From the NCBI GenBank assembly GCA_965646445.1, contig CBFFZW010000012.1, positions 6,160 to 70,159 on the forward strand: a DNA stretch of 64,000 nt, written 5' to 3'. The notes beneath the pieces were generated by a model, which saw nothing but the letters and a program-made list of their open reading frames with translations, had not been told where the DNA came from and ran no database searches. Position 1 is the stretch's first letter; every line of letters begins with the position of its first letter. Source of the stretch: UBA11524 sp965646445 (GTDB lineage Bacteria > Bacillota > Clostridia > Christensenellales > Aristaeellaceae). Below are positions 31,902 through 40,435 of the stretch, in pieces. Position numbers and translations under genes: made by a program.

Positions 31902-32469
31902 GGTGATACCTCCCATTGCGTTTTTGCTTCCGCCGCGTTGGAAAACCGCTTGCTCTGCGTCCACGCCTGCGGCGGTGGCGGAAAGAACCGCCGCCGCGCG
32001 GCCGCGCGGTCAAGCCCGTGGGATACCGATTCGGAGCCGAAGAGGGGCACGGCTTCGCCGTAGGGGCGAAGGCTTATTGAAAGAAACCGATCTTTGCAGC
32101 ATTGCGTGGTTTGTTTGGTCGTACTTTCTCCTCGGAGAAAGTACCAAAGAGGATTGGGGGCCGCTGAATTCAACCTGCCTGGACAGCGGCCCCCAAACCC
32201 CCGTCGCTTTGCTCAGCACAGGCAGCAATTAACGGCTACCGGCTCATGGCGCCTCGCGGGGCGGTCAGCCTCCTCCATCGGAGCATGAAACATGGCAACA
32301 TGCATCAACGTTATCGTCTGCACATCCAGGCACTTCGGCTGCACATGAGACTGGAACCGTTGTAACAACTGGACATGATCCATTGCCTGCACCATAGAAA
32401 CAATCCCAGAGATCCGTCACAGGTCATCGTACAGCCCTTTGGTGATGCTGGAGCACGAAAACCATCATC
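31902..32469 (-). other. Long intergenic region between permease and binding-protein genes
   Basis: The 568 bases hold no gene. A perfect palindrome and a long GC hairpin occupy 32121-32194. G/C-rich short repeats with the GGGGC(A)CGGCTTCGCC motif lie at 32043-32070. A separate promoter for the binding protein may lie here, but I see no convincing -35/-10 pair. Confidence 0.5.
32121..32194. repeat. Intergenic palindromic repeat pair
   Basis: GTACTTTCTCC-TC-GGAGAAAGTAC (32121-32144) is a perfect 11-bp inverted repeat. Twelve bases on, GGGGGCCGCTG (32156-32166) pairs with CAGCGGCCCCC (32184-32194). Such tandem stem-loops are typical of dispersed bacterial intergenic repeats. They could also reduce read-through so that binding protein and permeases differ in level. 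Confidence 0.6.
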
Positions 32470-33369
32470 TTACTCCTTGACGCCGCCCACCAGCACGCCG
32501 CTGGTGAAGTACTTGAGGATGGTGGGATACAGGCACAGCAGCGGCACGATGCTGATGAAGATGGTCGCATTCTGCAGCGCCGTCAGGTTCAGGTCCCGGA
32601 AGAGGCTGTACAGGTTGTCCGCGCCCATCTCGGTGGAGTTGTTGTTGACGACGAACTCCCGCAGGTACACCTGCAGCACCCGCACGTTAGCCTCGGTGAG
32701 GAAGACGCCGCTGGCGAAGTACTCGTTCCACTTGGGGACGATGTAGAACAGCATGATGGTAATCAGCGGCACCTTGTTCAGCGGCAGGAAGATTTTGAAC
32801 AGCAGCGTCCAGTCCCCCGCGCCGTCCACCTTGGCGGCATCCAGGATGGCCTGGGGCGTTTCCTCAAAAAAGCGCATGAGCAGAATCATGTTGTACACGC
32901 TGACGCAGCCGTAGAGGATCATGCTCCACAGGTTGTTCAGCAGGCCGTAGCCCTTCATCACCAGGTAATACTGCAAAATGGGCGCGGAAAGCACCATCAT
33001 CGCCGTGAAGAAGAACATCAAAAGCCGCTTGCCCGGCAAGCCCGGCCGGGTGAGGGCGTAGGCGCTGGAGCAGGTCAGCAGCACGCTCAGCGCCGTGCCG
33101 CCGACGGTGATGACCAGCGAGTTCTTCAGCGCCGTCCAGATGGCGGGGGTGTTCAGCACGCACATGTAATGAACCAGGGAGAACTTCTCCGGCCAGATCT
33201 GGAAGCCGCTCATCTGGCTGACGGCCTCCGGTGCGCAGAAGGACTTGGCCACCAGGTTCAAAAGCGGCACCAGAATGGCCAACGACACCAGCAGCATGAA
33301 CAGGTACACCAGCGCCATGCCGACGCTCGGGCGGCGTCCGCGCCCACGGGAAACGGTGGCGTTACTCAT
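32470..33369 (-). CDS. Carbohydrate ABC transporter permease, LplC/YtcP type
   Basis: A 299-residue membrane protein. The ATG with AAGGGGG upstream is chosen over a GTG three codons earlier. There are about six membrane segments, the first at MALVYLFMLLVSLAILVPLLNLVA. The EAA loop is QAILDAAKVDGAGDWTLLFKIFLPLNKVPLITI. The C-terminus KYFTSGVLVGGVKE is diagnostic for LplC/YtcP proteins. It pairs with the LplB-type permease encoded 13 bases upstream to form the channel. Confidence 0.9.
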   Translation of the reverse strand: MSNATVSRGRGRRPSVGMALVYLFMLLVSLAILVPLLNLVAKSFCAPEAVSQMSGFQIWPEKFSLVHYMCVLNTPAIWTALKNSLVITVGGTALSVLLTCSSAYALTRPGLPGKRLLMFFFTAMMVLSAPILQYYLVMKGYGLLNNLWSMILYGCVSVYNMILLMRFFEETPQAILDAAKVDGAGDWTLLFKIFLPLNKVPLITIMLFYIVPKWNEYFASGVFLTEANVRVLQVYLREFVVNNNSTEMGADNLYSLFRDLNLTALQNATIFISIVPLLCLYPTILKYFTSGVLVGGVKE

Positions 33370-33382
33370 GGTCAGCACCCCC

Positions 33383-34315
33383 TTACAGCGCGCCGGTCTG
33401 GGTCAGCCTTCCGGCTCCCCACCGGGCCGTCGTGATGAACAGCAGGCCCACCAGGCTCTTGAACAGCCCCGCCGCCGTGGCGAAGGAGTAGCTGCCGTTG
33501 ACCAGGCCCACCCGGTAAACGTAGGTATCCAGCACCTCGATGTGGTTCTGCACCGCGGGGTTCTGGAACACCAGAATCTGATCCACCCCCGCGTCCAGGA
33601 TGGAGCCGCAGTTCAGCAGCAGAATGGTGGCCATGGTCGGCACCAAGGCCGGCAGGATGATGTGGCGGATAATCTGCATCCGGGTGGCGCCGTCCACCGT
33701 GGCGGCGTCGAACAGCGTGGTGTCGATGGCCAGGATGGCCGCCAGATAAATGATGGAATCCCAGCCCATGCCCCGCCACAGCGACGACGCGCCGATGACG
33801 CCCACGATGGTATCGCTTCTCAGGAGCAGGTTCTTGTACTCCATGCCCAGGAGGCTGTACAGGCCGTTGAGCATGCCGCCGTAGTCCAGCGCGCCCTTCC
33901 AGATGCCGTAGATGACCACCCAGGACAGGAAGTGCGGCAGGTAGGACACCACCTGCACCGTCTTGCGGATGCCGCCCTTGCGCACCTCATGCTGCATGAT
34001 GGCGAACATCACCGGGAAGAACCAGTTCAGCAGCGAGCGCAGGAGGCTGATCTTGACCGTATTGAGCAGAATGGTACCGAAGGTCGGGGAGGAAAATACC
34101 TGCTGGAAGTATTTCAGCCCGGCCCAGATGTCCTCGCCCCTTGGGCGGTAATCGTAGAACGCCAGCTTCATGCCCGCCACGGCGCGGCACTTGAACAGAA
34201 TGAAATACAGCAGCGTGGGCAGCAGCATCAGGTAAATGACGCGGAAATCCCACATGCGCCTCAGCAGCGGCTTCTTCTGGCCCAGCGGCCGTGATTCCCT
34301 GGCGGTGTTCAGCAT
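33383..34315 (-). CDS. Carbohydrate ABC transporter permease, LplB type
   Basis: A 310-residue membrane protein. The second ATG (GGGAGG six bases upstream) is chosen. Membrane segments begin at VIYLMLLPTLLYFILFKC. The family block LYFILFKCRAVAGMKLAFYDYRP, the EAA loop DAATVDGATRMQIIRHIILPALVPTMATI and DVLDTYVYRVGLVNGSYSFATAAGLFKS place it with LplB/YtcQ-linked permeases. It is the first transporter gene after the LacI regulator. No ATPase gene is in the window, so the system must use a shared MsmK-type ATPase encoded elsewhere. Confidence 0.9.
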   Translation of the reverse strand: MLNTARESRPLGQKKPLLRRMWDFRVIYLMLLPTLLYFILFKCRAVAGMKLAFYDYRPRGEDIWAGLKYFQQVFSSPTFGTILLNTVKISLLRSLLNWFFPVMFAIMQHEVRKGGIRKTVQVVSYLPHFLSWVVIYGIWKGALDYGGMLNGLYSLLGMEYKNLLLRSDTIVGVIGASSLWRGMGWDSIIYLAAILAIDTTLFDAATVDGATRMQIIRHIILPALVPTMATILLLNCGSILDAGVDQILVFQNPAVQNHIEVLDTYVYRVGLVNGSYSFATAAGLFKSLVGLLFITTARWGAGRLTQTGAL

Positions 34316-34342
34316 ACGCATCCTCCCCTGTTGATGGTCGGG

Positions 34343-35350
34343 TCAGTCGGCACGGGTGGTATCGCGAAGGATCAGCGTGGAGGCCGCCGTCATCCGGCGC
34401 AGCGGGAGCTCCTCCTTGTTGATGATGGCCATGAGCATTTTCGCCGCCTGGGCGGCAATATCATAGTGCGGCTTGGACACGGTGGACAGCCTCGGCTCAT
34501 AGATCTCGCTGAGCTCAATGTTGTCAAAGCCGATCACCTCAATGTCCTCCGGCACCCGCAGGCCCCTGGCGTGCAGGGCCTTGATGGCGCCAATGGCCAC
34601 CAGGTCGCTGCCGGAAACGATGGCCGTGAAGCGCATCTCCTCCTCCAGCAGGCTGGTCACGATGTCATAGCCGTACTGAATGGAGAACTCGCCCTGGAGG
34701 ATCATCTGCGGGTTGAGCGGGATCCCGGCGTCCTGCATGGCATGGCGGAAGCCCTGAATGCGGTGGATGGCGCCGGAGGATTCCGCCGTGCCGTCCAGGT
34801 ACAGGATATCCCGGTGGCCGTGGCCGATCATGTAGGAGGCCGAGGCGTACATGCCCCGCTCATTGTCGCCGGTGATGGTGGCGTCGGCATAGTCGCTGTC
34901 AAAGGTGCGGCCGATCATCACCAGGGGCGTGCCGTAGGCCCGGTAGTCCTTGAGGAAGGCCTCGTTGCTCACGCCCGAGCAGAGAATTACGCCGTCCACC
35001 CGGTTGTCGATCATGGCCAGGAGCTGCTTCTTCTCCCGCTCCGGGTCGGAGTCGGAGTTGAAGAGCATCATCGAGTACCCCTGGCCGCTGATGGTATCGT
35101 CGATGCCGCGGAGCATCTGCGGATAAAACAGGTTGGACACATCGGGGATGATGACGCCGATGATGTTCGACCGGGCCAGGGCGATGCTGCGGGCCAGCTG
35201 GCTGGGGCGATAGTTCATTTCCTCCATGACGGCCAGGATGCGCTCCCTGGTCTTGCCGCTGATGCCCGCCGTCTTGTTGTTCATTACCCGGGACACGGTG
35301 GTGGTGGACACCCCCGCCCGCCGGGCCACATCCGAGATGGTATATTTCAC
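34343..35350 (-). CDS. LacI-family transcriptional regulator
   Basis: The GTG start has AGAGGCGG upstream. An ATG seven codons earlier has none. The 335-residue product has a LacI helix-turn-helix (KYTISDVARRAGVSTTTVSRVMNNKTAGISGKTRERILAVMEEMNYRPSQLARSI) with hinge helix, then a type-1 periplasmic-binding fold (IIGVIIPDVSNLFYPQMLRGI, VDGVILCSGVS, IEVIGFDNIELSEIYEPRLSTV). It heads the sugar importer operon and probably represses it until its sugar ligand appears. Matching operator-like motifs lie at its own promoter. Confidence 0.92.
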   Translation of the reverse strand: MKYTISDVARRAGVSTTTVSRVMNNKTAGISGKTRERILAVMEEMNYRPSQLARSIALARSNIIGVIIPDVSNLFYPQMLRGIDDTISGQGYSMMLFNSDSDPEREKKQLLAMIDNRVDGVILCSGVSNEAFLKDYRAYGTPLVMIGRTFDSDYADATITGDNERGMYASASYMIGHGHRDILYLDGTAESSGAIHRIQGFRHAMQDAGIPLNPQMILQGEFSIQYGYDIVTSLLEEEMRFTAIVSGSDLVAIGAIKALHARGLRVPEDIEVIGFDNIELSEIYEPRLSTVSKPHYDIAAQAAKMLMAIINKEELPLRRMTAASTLILRDTTRAD

Positions 35351-35386
35351 GGTCCGCCTCTTTCTAATCATGTGTTTTCTGGTTTA

Positions 35387-35596
35387 GTTAATCGGTTGCG
35401 TAAACATCATAGCACGAATATACCGCATAAGTCAATACATAAAAGCAGATTTTTTACTGCAAAGCGCTACTATTTTGAATAGTTCCTCTCCTTTTTGGTC
35501 TTTTGGAAGGATCTTGCGCATGCCTTCAGGTCGAAACAGGCTGTTTTCCGTCCGCTTTTTCGCGTTAAATGTTATTTCTGGATTCGTTAATCGGTT
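35387..35596 (-). promoter_or_regulatory. LacI-operon promoter and two operator-like motifs
   Basis: On the minus strand TTGACT (35435-35430), 18 bases, TATGAT (35411-35406). The motif GTTAATCGGTT (complement AACCGATTAAC, with the central CG of LacI-family operators) lies at 35387-35397 just downstream of the -10. It occurs again at 35586-35596, about 150 bases upstream, a spacing that would allow looping. The rest of 35351-35700 holds no gene. Confidence 0.65.
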
Positions 35597-35653
35597 TCTT
35601 TTTCCATGGCAATAGATTGAATGGTGCTTCTATGCTTCGCTGCTTATTCCATC

Positions 35654-35690
35654 AAAAAGGCCCCATCGCGCGTTTGTGCGCGATGGGGCC
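35654..35690 (-). terminator. Terminator of the GH42 gene
   Basis: On the minus strand GGCCCCATCGCGC pairs with GCGCGATGGGGCC and is followed by TTTTTG, just behind the GH42 stop. Confidence 0.8.
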
Positions 35691-35700
35691 GCGGCAGCCG

Positions 35701-37722
35701 TCACAGGCTTCCCTTGTCCAGAAGCATGACGCCGTTCACCGGCAGGTCAAACTCCCGGGAGACCGGATAACCGGTCAGCAGGTTGGTATAGGGCTGGGAC
35801 AGCTTCACCCGGCAGGCCTTGCCGGCGTAATTCTGCAGGAAGATGACGCCGCCGCGCTCCGTGGCCACCACGCCCTCGGGCAGGTTTTCGCTCAGTGCCC
35901 GGGGAATGGCCAGGGCGTTCACCAGGTCGGCGTAGATGGCGTTCAGCCCCGGCTGTTCCACCTTGGCGGCCAGGTAATAGCCCATGCCCTGGCCGTAGGT
36001 ATTGCCCGTCAGGCAGGGTGCCCCGGCATAGAAATCCCGCTGGTAATCCCCCAGGGATACGGCGCTGGTCACCTCGGGAATCTCGCACAATTCCCCGATG
36101 GCAAAGCGGCGGCCGTCCTTGAGCACCAGCGCGTTGCTGTCCCCGGGATACAGCGCGTCCAGCTCCGTGGCCCGCAGGCCCAATACCTCCGTCAGGCCAT
36201 GGGGCGCGCCGCCCAGGTAAGCCAGGCCCGTTTCGTTTACCACACCGGAGAAGTAGGTGGTCAGCAGGCGGCCTCCCGCCTCCACATAGGCCCGCAGCTT
36301 GGCCGCGAAGCCCTCCGTCAGCATGAACAGCATGGGGGCCACCACCAGCGCGTAGCCGGAAAGGTCGGTGCATTCCCGCATGTCCTGGAAATCCACGCTG
36401 ACCCCCTGCTCCCACAGGGCGCGGTAGTGCATGTTCACGGTATCGAAGTAATTCATGCTGTCCTTGCGTCCGGCCTGGGCGAAGTCCACCGCCCACCAGC
36501 AGCTCCAGTCAAACACGACACAGACCTTCGCCTTCCCCCGGGGCTTGCGGTACAGGGGCGCCAGCTTCTCCAGCGCCTGCCCGACCTCCGCCACGTCCCG
36601 GAAGACCCGCGTATCGTCCCGGCCGTCGTGATCCACCACCGCGCCGTGGAACATTTCCGCCCCGCCCCGGCCCTTGCGCCACTGGAAGTACATGACGCTC
36701 TGGCTGCCATGGGCCAGGGCCTGCATGGAGGACAGCAGGTGCATCCCGGGCCGCTTGAGCTTGTTGACGGGCTTCCAGTTCACCAGGGAGGGCGTCGATT
36801 CCATCAGCAGGAAGGGCTGCCGCTTCAGCGAGCGCATCATGTCGTGGTTCATGGCAAACTCCGCCGCCATGGCCACGTCGTCACCGCTGTGCCAGGCGGG
36901 ATAGCAGTCCCAGGACACCACGTCGATGGCCTCCGCCAGGGAGAAGTAGTCATACTTGTAGAAGCGTTCCATCAGGTTGGCAGTGCAGGGAATGTCGGGG
37001 CATACGTCCTGCACGGCCTTTCTCTCCCACAGGATGAAGTCCTTGCACTGATCGGTGGAAAAGCGTCGCCAGTCCACCCGCATGGCCGGGTTGCTCTCCT
37101 GGCCGATGGGGGACGGCGGCTCGATCTGCGTCCAGTCCGTGTAGCGCATGGACCAGAAGGAGGTCCACCAGCTGCTGTTGAGATTGTCGAGGGTGCCGTA
37201 GCGCGCCTTCAGCCAGTCCTGCCAGCGCTGGGTACACAGGGGGCAGCGGCAGTCGCCGGAATACTCGTTGCTCAGGTGCCACAGGATGACGGCGGGATGG
37301 TTGGCGTAGCGTTGGGCCAGGCGGGTGTTGATGGCGCGCACCTTCTCCCTGTACACCGGGGAGGAGGGGCAATGGTTGTGCCGTCCGCCGAAGTGCTGGC
37401 GGACAAAATGATCGTCCACCCGCAGCACCTCGGGGTACTTCTGGGCCATCCACGCCGGGCGCGCGCCGGAGGGCGTGGCCAGGATGATGTGGATGCCCCC
37501 GGCCCACAGCCGCTCGATCACCTGATCCAGCCAGGCAAAGTCATATACGCCGTCCTCCGGCTCCAGCAGGGCCCAGGAGAAAATGCCGATGGACACGCAG
37601 TTCACATGGGCCTTGTGCATCAGCTCGATGTCCTTTTGCAGGATGTCGGGCCGGTCAAGCCACTGATCCGGGTTATAATCACCCCCGTGCAGGAAACGGG
37701 GAAAACGGGGCGTCAAGCTCAT
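35701..37722 (-). CDS. Beta-galactosidase, glycoside hydrolase family 42
   Basis: A 673-residue cytoplasmic protein, the normal GH42 length. The N-terminal (beta/alpha)8 barrel starts FLHGGDYNPDQWLDRPDILQKDIELM. The acid/base Glu lies in ILWHLSNEYSGDC and the nucleophile Glu in PFLLMESTPSLVNW. A Cys set (CRCPLC) after the acid/base is the metal site of many GH42 enzymes. The trimerisation domain and small beta domain follow (YVEAGGRLLTTYFSGVVNETGLAYLGG, then GVVATERGGVIFLQNYAG). It hydrolyses beta-galactosides brought in by an ABC system. It lies upstream of, and in the same direction as, the LacI operon, but has its own terminator. Confidence 0.93.
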   Translation of the reverse strand: MSLTPRFPRFLHGGDYNPDQWLDRPDILQKDIELMHKAHVNCVSIGIFSWALLEPEDGVYDFAWLDQVIERLWAGGIHIILATPSGARPAWMAQKYPEVLRVDDHFVRQHFGGRHNHCPSSPVYREKVRAINTRLAQRYANHPAVILWHLSNEYSGDCRCPLCTQRWQDWLKARYGTLDNLNSSWWTSFWSMRYTDWTQIEPPSPIGQESNPAMRVDWRRFSTDQCKDFILWERKAVQDVCPDIPCTANLMERFYKYDYFSLAEAIDVVSWDCYPAWHSGDDVAMAAEFAMNHDMMRSLKRQPFLLMESTPSLVNWKPVNKLKRPGMHLLSSMQALAHGSQSVMYFQWRKGRGGAEMFHGAVVDHDGRDDTRVFRDVAEVGQALEKLAPLYRKPRGKAKVCVVFDWSCWWAVDFAQAGRKDSMNYFDTVNMHYRALWEQGVSVDFQDMRECTDLSGYALVVAPMLFMLTEGFAAKLRAYVEAGGRLLTTYFSGVVNETGLAYLGGAPHGLTEVLGLRATELDALYPGDSNALVLKDGRRFAIGELCEIPEVTSAVSLGDYQRDFYAGAPCLTGNTYGQGMGYYLAAKVEQPGLNAIYADLVNALAIPRALSENLPEGVVATERGGVIFLQNYAGKACRVKLSQPYTNLLTGYPVSREFDLPVNGVMLLDKGSL

Positions 37723-37869
37723 GGCGGTCAGCTTCCTTTCATGCCCGGCGCTGGCGGCCGGGCTGCCTCTATTTCATCACAACTGAGGAAAAAAGTAAAG
37801 AGGGAGAAAGCATTTTGCGGTTTATCCATGCTTTTATCACTTTTTTCGACAAAAATCCCCCGGGCGCTA

Positions 37870-37897
37870 TTGCAAAATTTCCTGTCAGGAATATACT
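37870..37897 (+). promoter_or_regulatory. Promoter of the Big_2 surface-protein gene
   Basis: TTGCAA (37870-37875), 16 bases, TATACT (37892-37897), about 85 bases before the start codon. The palindrome TCCTGTCAGGA overlaps the spacer. Confidence 0.6.
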
Positions 37898-37983
37898 AAG
37901 GTAGGAATGAAATAAGCTATGCTGATCGTTCTTATAGACGGAAGAACATTCCAGCAAGACGCGCCCTCTGAAGGAGGATGTCC

Positions 37984-40050
37984 ATGCGAAAACTCATTGC
38001 GCTGTGTCTGATGCTGTCGCTGGCCTGCCTGCCCGCCCTGTCCCTGGCGGATACCGCCGTATTCGCCTTTGACAAGAGCGTGACCACGCTCTTTGTGGGC
38101 GATACCCTGCAGCCTGTGCTGAACCGCGAGGGCGACGCGGCCCAGGGCGATGTCGTCTACTCCGTCTCCAGCGCCAGCCGCGCCTCGGTGAGCGCTGACG
38201 GCGTGGTGACCGGCCTTGCCAAGGGCAAGGTCACCCTGACGGCCCAGGTGAAGACGGAGAAGCGTTCCTACAAGGCCAGCATTGCCCTGAATGTGGCCGT
38301 CCGCGCCGCCGAAATTGCCGTTGACGAGGAAAAGCTGCCCCTTTTTGCCCCGGATAATCCGCAAATCGCGCCGCTGATGGCGGAGCCGCCCACCCTGCCG
38401 GTGCTGGTATTGTCCATGGGCAAGAGCACGAAGCTCACGACCTCCGCCCTGCCCAAGGAGGCCAACGACCGCAAGGTGACCCTGACCACCTCCGATGAAG
38501 CCATCGTCCAGGCCAAGGGCGCCACGCTGACCCCCAAGGCCGTGGGCGAATGCGACCTGACCCTTGCCAGCGCGCAGAACCCCGAAATCACCAGGCAGTA
38601 TCATCTGCTGGTGATCCAGCCCGTCACCAAGCTCACCCTGTCCGGCGAAAACACCACCGTCGTGGGCGGCCAGCTGACCCTGACCCCCGCTTACGCCCCC
38701 GAGAACGCCTCCATCCAGGCCGTCACCTGGGAAAGCCGCAATGAAAAGGTGGCCACCGTGGACGCCTTCGGCCGGGTCACGGGCGTCAGCAAGGGCACCG
38801 CCACCATCAAGGCCACGGCGGCGGACGGCTCGGGCCGCAGCGCGTCCTTCAAGGTGACGGTGCAGCAGCAGCCCCAGTCCATCACCCTGAAGGAAAGCGA
38901 CATCATCGTGAACATGGGCAGCAAGAAGAGCCTTGCCGCCACCGTCCTGCCCAAGAACGCCAACAACAAGAACGTCGTCTGGACCTCCTCCGACGAAAGC
39001 GTGGCGAAGGTTTCCAGCCGTGGCCAGATCACCCCCGTGGCTCCCGGCAGCTGCACCGTCACCTGCGCCAGCGCCGCCGATCCCTCCGTCTTCACCACCG
39101 CCACGGTCGCCGTGCATCAATTGGTGAAGAAGGTCGCCTTCGCGGACAGCGCCGTGTCCATCAACGTCCAGGGCCAGGGCCAGGTGTTCTGGACCGTCAG
39201 CCCGCAAAACGCCACCAACCAGGCCGTCACCTTCAAAAGCGCCAACGAGCGCATCGCCACGGTGGATGCCAACGGCGTGATTTACGGCGTCAAGCGGGGC
39301 AGCACCACCGTCACCATCACCGCCGCCGACGGCAGCAAAAAGAAGGACACCATCAAGGTCAACGTCCTGCAGCCGGTGGAGGGCGTCCACCTGGAAAACG
39401 ATACCCTGCAGGTGGGCGTAGATGAGTCCGTGTCCGTCCGGGCCGTGCTGGAGCCCTCCGACGCCAGCAACCGCCGCATGACCTGGTACAGCGCCGATCC
39501 CTCCATCGCCACCATCCGCGGCAACGGCACCAAGCCTGCCGTTACCGGCCAGCGCTGGGGCGCCACCTCCGTCACCGGCGTCACGGAGGACGGCGGCTTC
39601 TCCGTCACCGCCACCATCAACGTGGGCAACTATGACCGGGCGCTGAAGGTCACCGACCTGTATTTGCAGGACAACCGCATCAAAATCGCCGTCCTCAACG
39701 AGAGCAACATGACCATCACGCGGTTCAACTATGTCATTGAGTGCTACGACGTGTACGACGCGCCCCTGGCCTGCTGTGACGACGGCGGCAACCGCTTCAA
39801 GGGCTCTTACTCCCACACCCTCTACGAGGGCGACACCACCGAGCATGGCAAGTTCTACTTCTCCGGCTTCGAGCAGCCCCAGCAGACCATCGGCCGGGTG
39901 GTGATGCGCATCACCGGCTACAGCACCGACACAGGCTACAGCCGCAGCATCCGGGAGGAGCGGCAGATCGACATGGAGTTCACCTCCGGGGCCTTCATCG
40001 GCGCGACGCCCACGCCTCTGCCGGTGATTACGCCGCCGCCGGCTGAATAA
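37984..40050 (+). CDS. Secreted multi-Ig (Big_2) surface protein with DUF5780-like C-terminus
   Basis: The second ATG (GAAGGAGG six bases upstream) gives 688 residues. A signal peptide (MRKLIALCLMLSLACLPALSLA) is followed by about six Big_2/BID_2 immunoglobulin-like repeats, each with the pattern W-S-----ATVD--G-VTGV-KGTATITATAADGS. The last about 120 residues (LYLQDNRIKIAVLNESNMTITRFNYVIECYDVYD to GRVVMRITGYSTDTGYSRSIREERQ) resemble DUF5780. No sortase signal or membrane anchor is seen. Such proteins act in adhesion or as surface spacers. Confidence 0.85.
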   Translation: MRKLIALCLMLSLACLPALSLADTAVFAFDKSVTTLFVGDTLQPVLNREGDAAQGDVVYSVSSASRASVSADGVVTGLAKGKVTLTAQVKTEKRSYKASIALNVAVRAAEIAVDEEKLPLFAPDNPQIAPLMAEPPTLPVLVLSMGKSTKLTTSALPKEANDRKVTLTTSDEAIVQAKGATLTPKAVGECDLTLASAQNPEITRQYHLLVIQPVTKLTLSGENTTVVGGQLTLTPAYAPENASIQAVTWESRNEKVATVDAFGRVTGVSKGTATIKATAADGSGRSASFKVTVQQQPQSITLKESDIIVNMGSKKSLAATVLPKNANNKNVVWTSSDESVAKVSSRGQITPVAPGSCTVTCASAADPSVFTTATVAVHQLVKKVAFADSAVSINVQGQGQVFWTVSPQNATNQAVTFKSANERIATVDANGVIYGVKRGSTTVTITAADGSKKKDTIKVNVLQPVEGVHLENDTLQVGVDESVSVRAVLEPSDASNRRMTWYSADPSIATIRGNGTKPAVTGQRWGATSVTGVTEDGGFSVTATINVGNYDRALKVTDLYLQDNRIKIAVLNESNMTITRFNYVIECYDVYDAPLACCDDGGNRFKGSYSHTLYEGDTTEHGKFYFSGFEQPQQTIGRVVMRITGYSTDTGYSRSIREERQIDMEFTSGAFIGATPTPLPVITPPPAE

Positions 40051-40072
40051 TAGCCTGATTCCCCCTTCAGGG

Positions 40073-40293
40073 TGTCAAAAAAGTGGCATACGCCACTTTT
40101 TTGAGGGGGCTTCGCCCCAGTTTTATGCACTCACTCACTGGTCGAACGGCTACGCCGTTCTCCCGGCCGTTCGTTCGTGTAAGGAAGCTTTTTCTTACGA
40201 AAAAGCGCAAAAACTGCCGCGCATGTCGCAAGTTTTTGATGGGCAGTCAGAGGGCCTGCAGGCCCTCCGACACCTCTTAGGACTTTTTTGACA
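40073..40293. repeat. MITE-like palindromic insertion with terminal inverted repeats
   Basis: TGTCAAAAAAGT (40073-40084) and its exact complement ACTTTTTTGACA (40282-40293) bound a 221-base block filled with small hairpins (AAGTGGC-ATAC-GCCACTT, GGGGC-TTC-GCCCC, GAACGGC-TAC-GCCGTTC). It has no coding frame. It separates the Big_2 gene from a terminator, so it looks like an insertion. No target duplication is obvious. Confidence 0.6.
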
Positions 40294-40299
40294 GACTGG

Positions 40300-40327
40300 A
40301 AGACCGCTTGCCGCGGTCTTTTTTTGT
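40300..40327 (+). terminator. Intrinsic terminator downstream of the Big_2 gene
   Basis: AAGACCGC-TTGC-CGCGGTCTT followed by a T run. The 108 bases from here to the next gene contain no clear promoter. Confidence 0.85.
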
Positions 40328-40435
40328 TTGGGATGAAATGGCACGTCTTGTTCGTTTATCCAAAGGATAGGCATTTTTCCATGCCTGCCGAAACGGCGGA
40401 ACAAACGCGCCGGATGGCGCAGTGGAGGTGGAAGC

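Noticed and set aside
29418..32063. Plus-strand open frame of about 880 codons
   Set aside because: Antisense of the HAD, ADP-ribosylglycohydrolase and binding-protein genes, all of which have clear motifs and ribosome sites.
35569..37899. Plus-strand open frame of about 775 codons
   Set aside because: Antisense of the GH42 gene, which has correct catalytic residues and length.
37885..39846. Minus-strand open frame of about 650 codons, Gly/Asp/Val-rich
   Set aside because: Antisense of the Big_2 repeats. Its apparent repeats mirror the Ig repeats on the other strand.
40073..40293. CRISPR-like array suspected from repeated hairpins
   Set aside because: The hairpins differ in sequence and spacing and there are no cas genes. 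No CRISPR array is present anywhere in the window.
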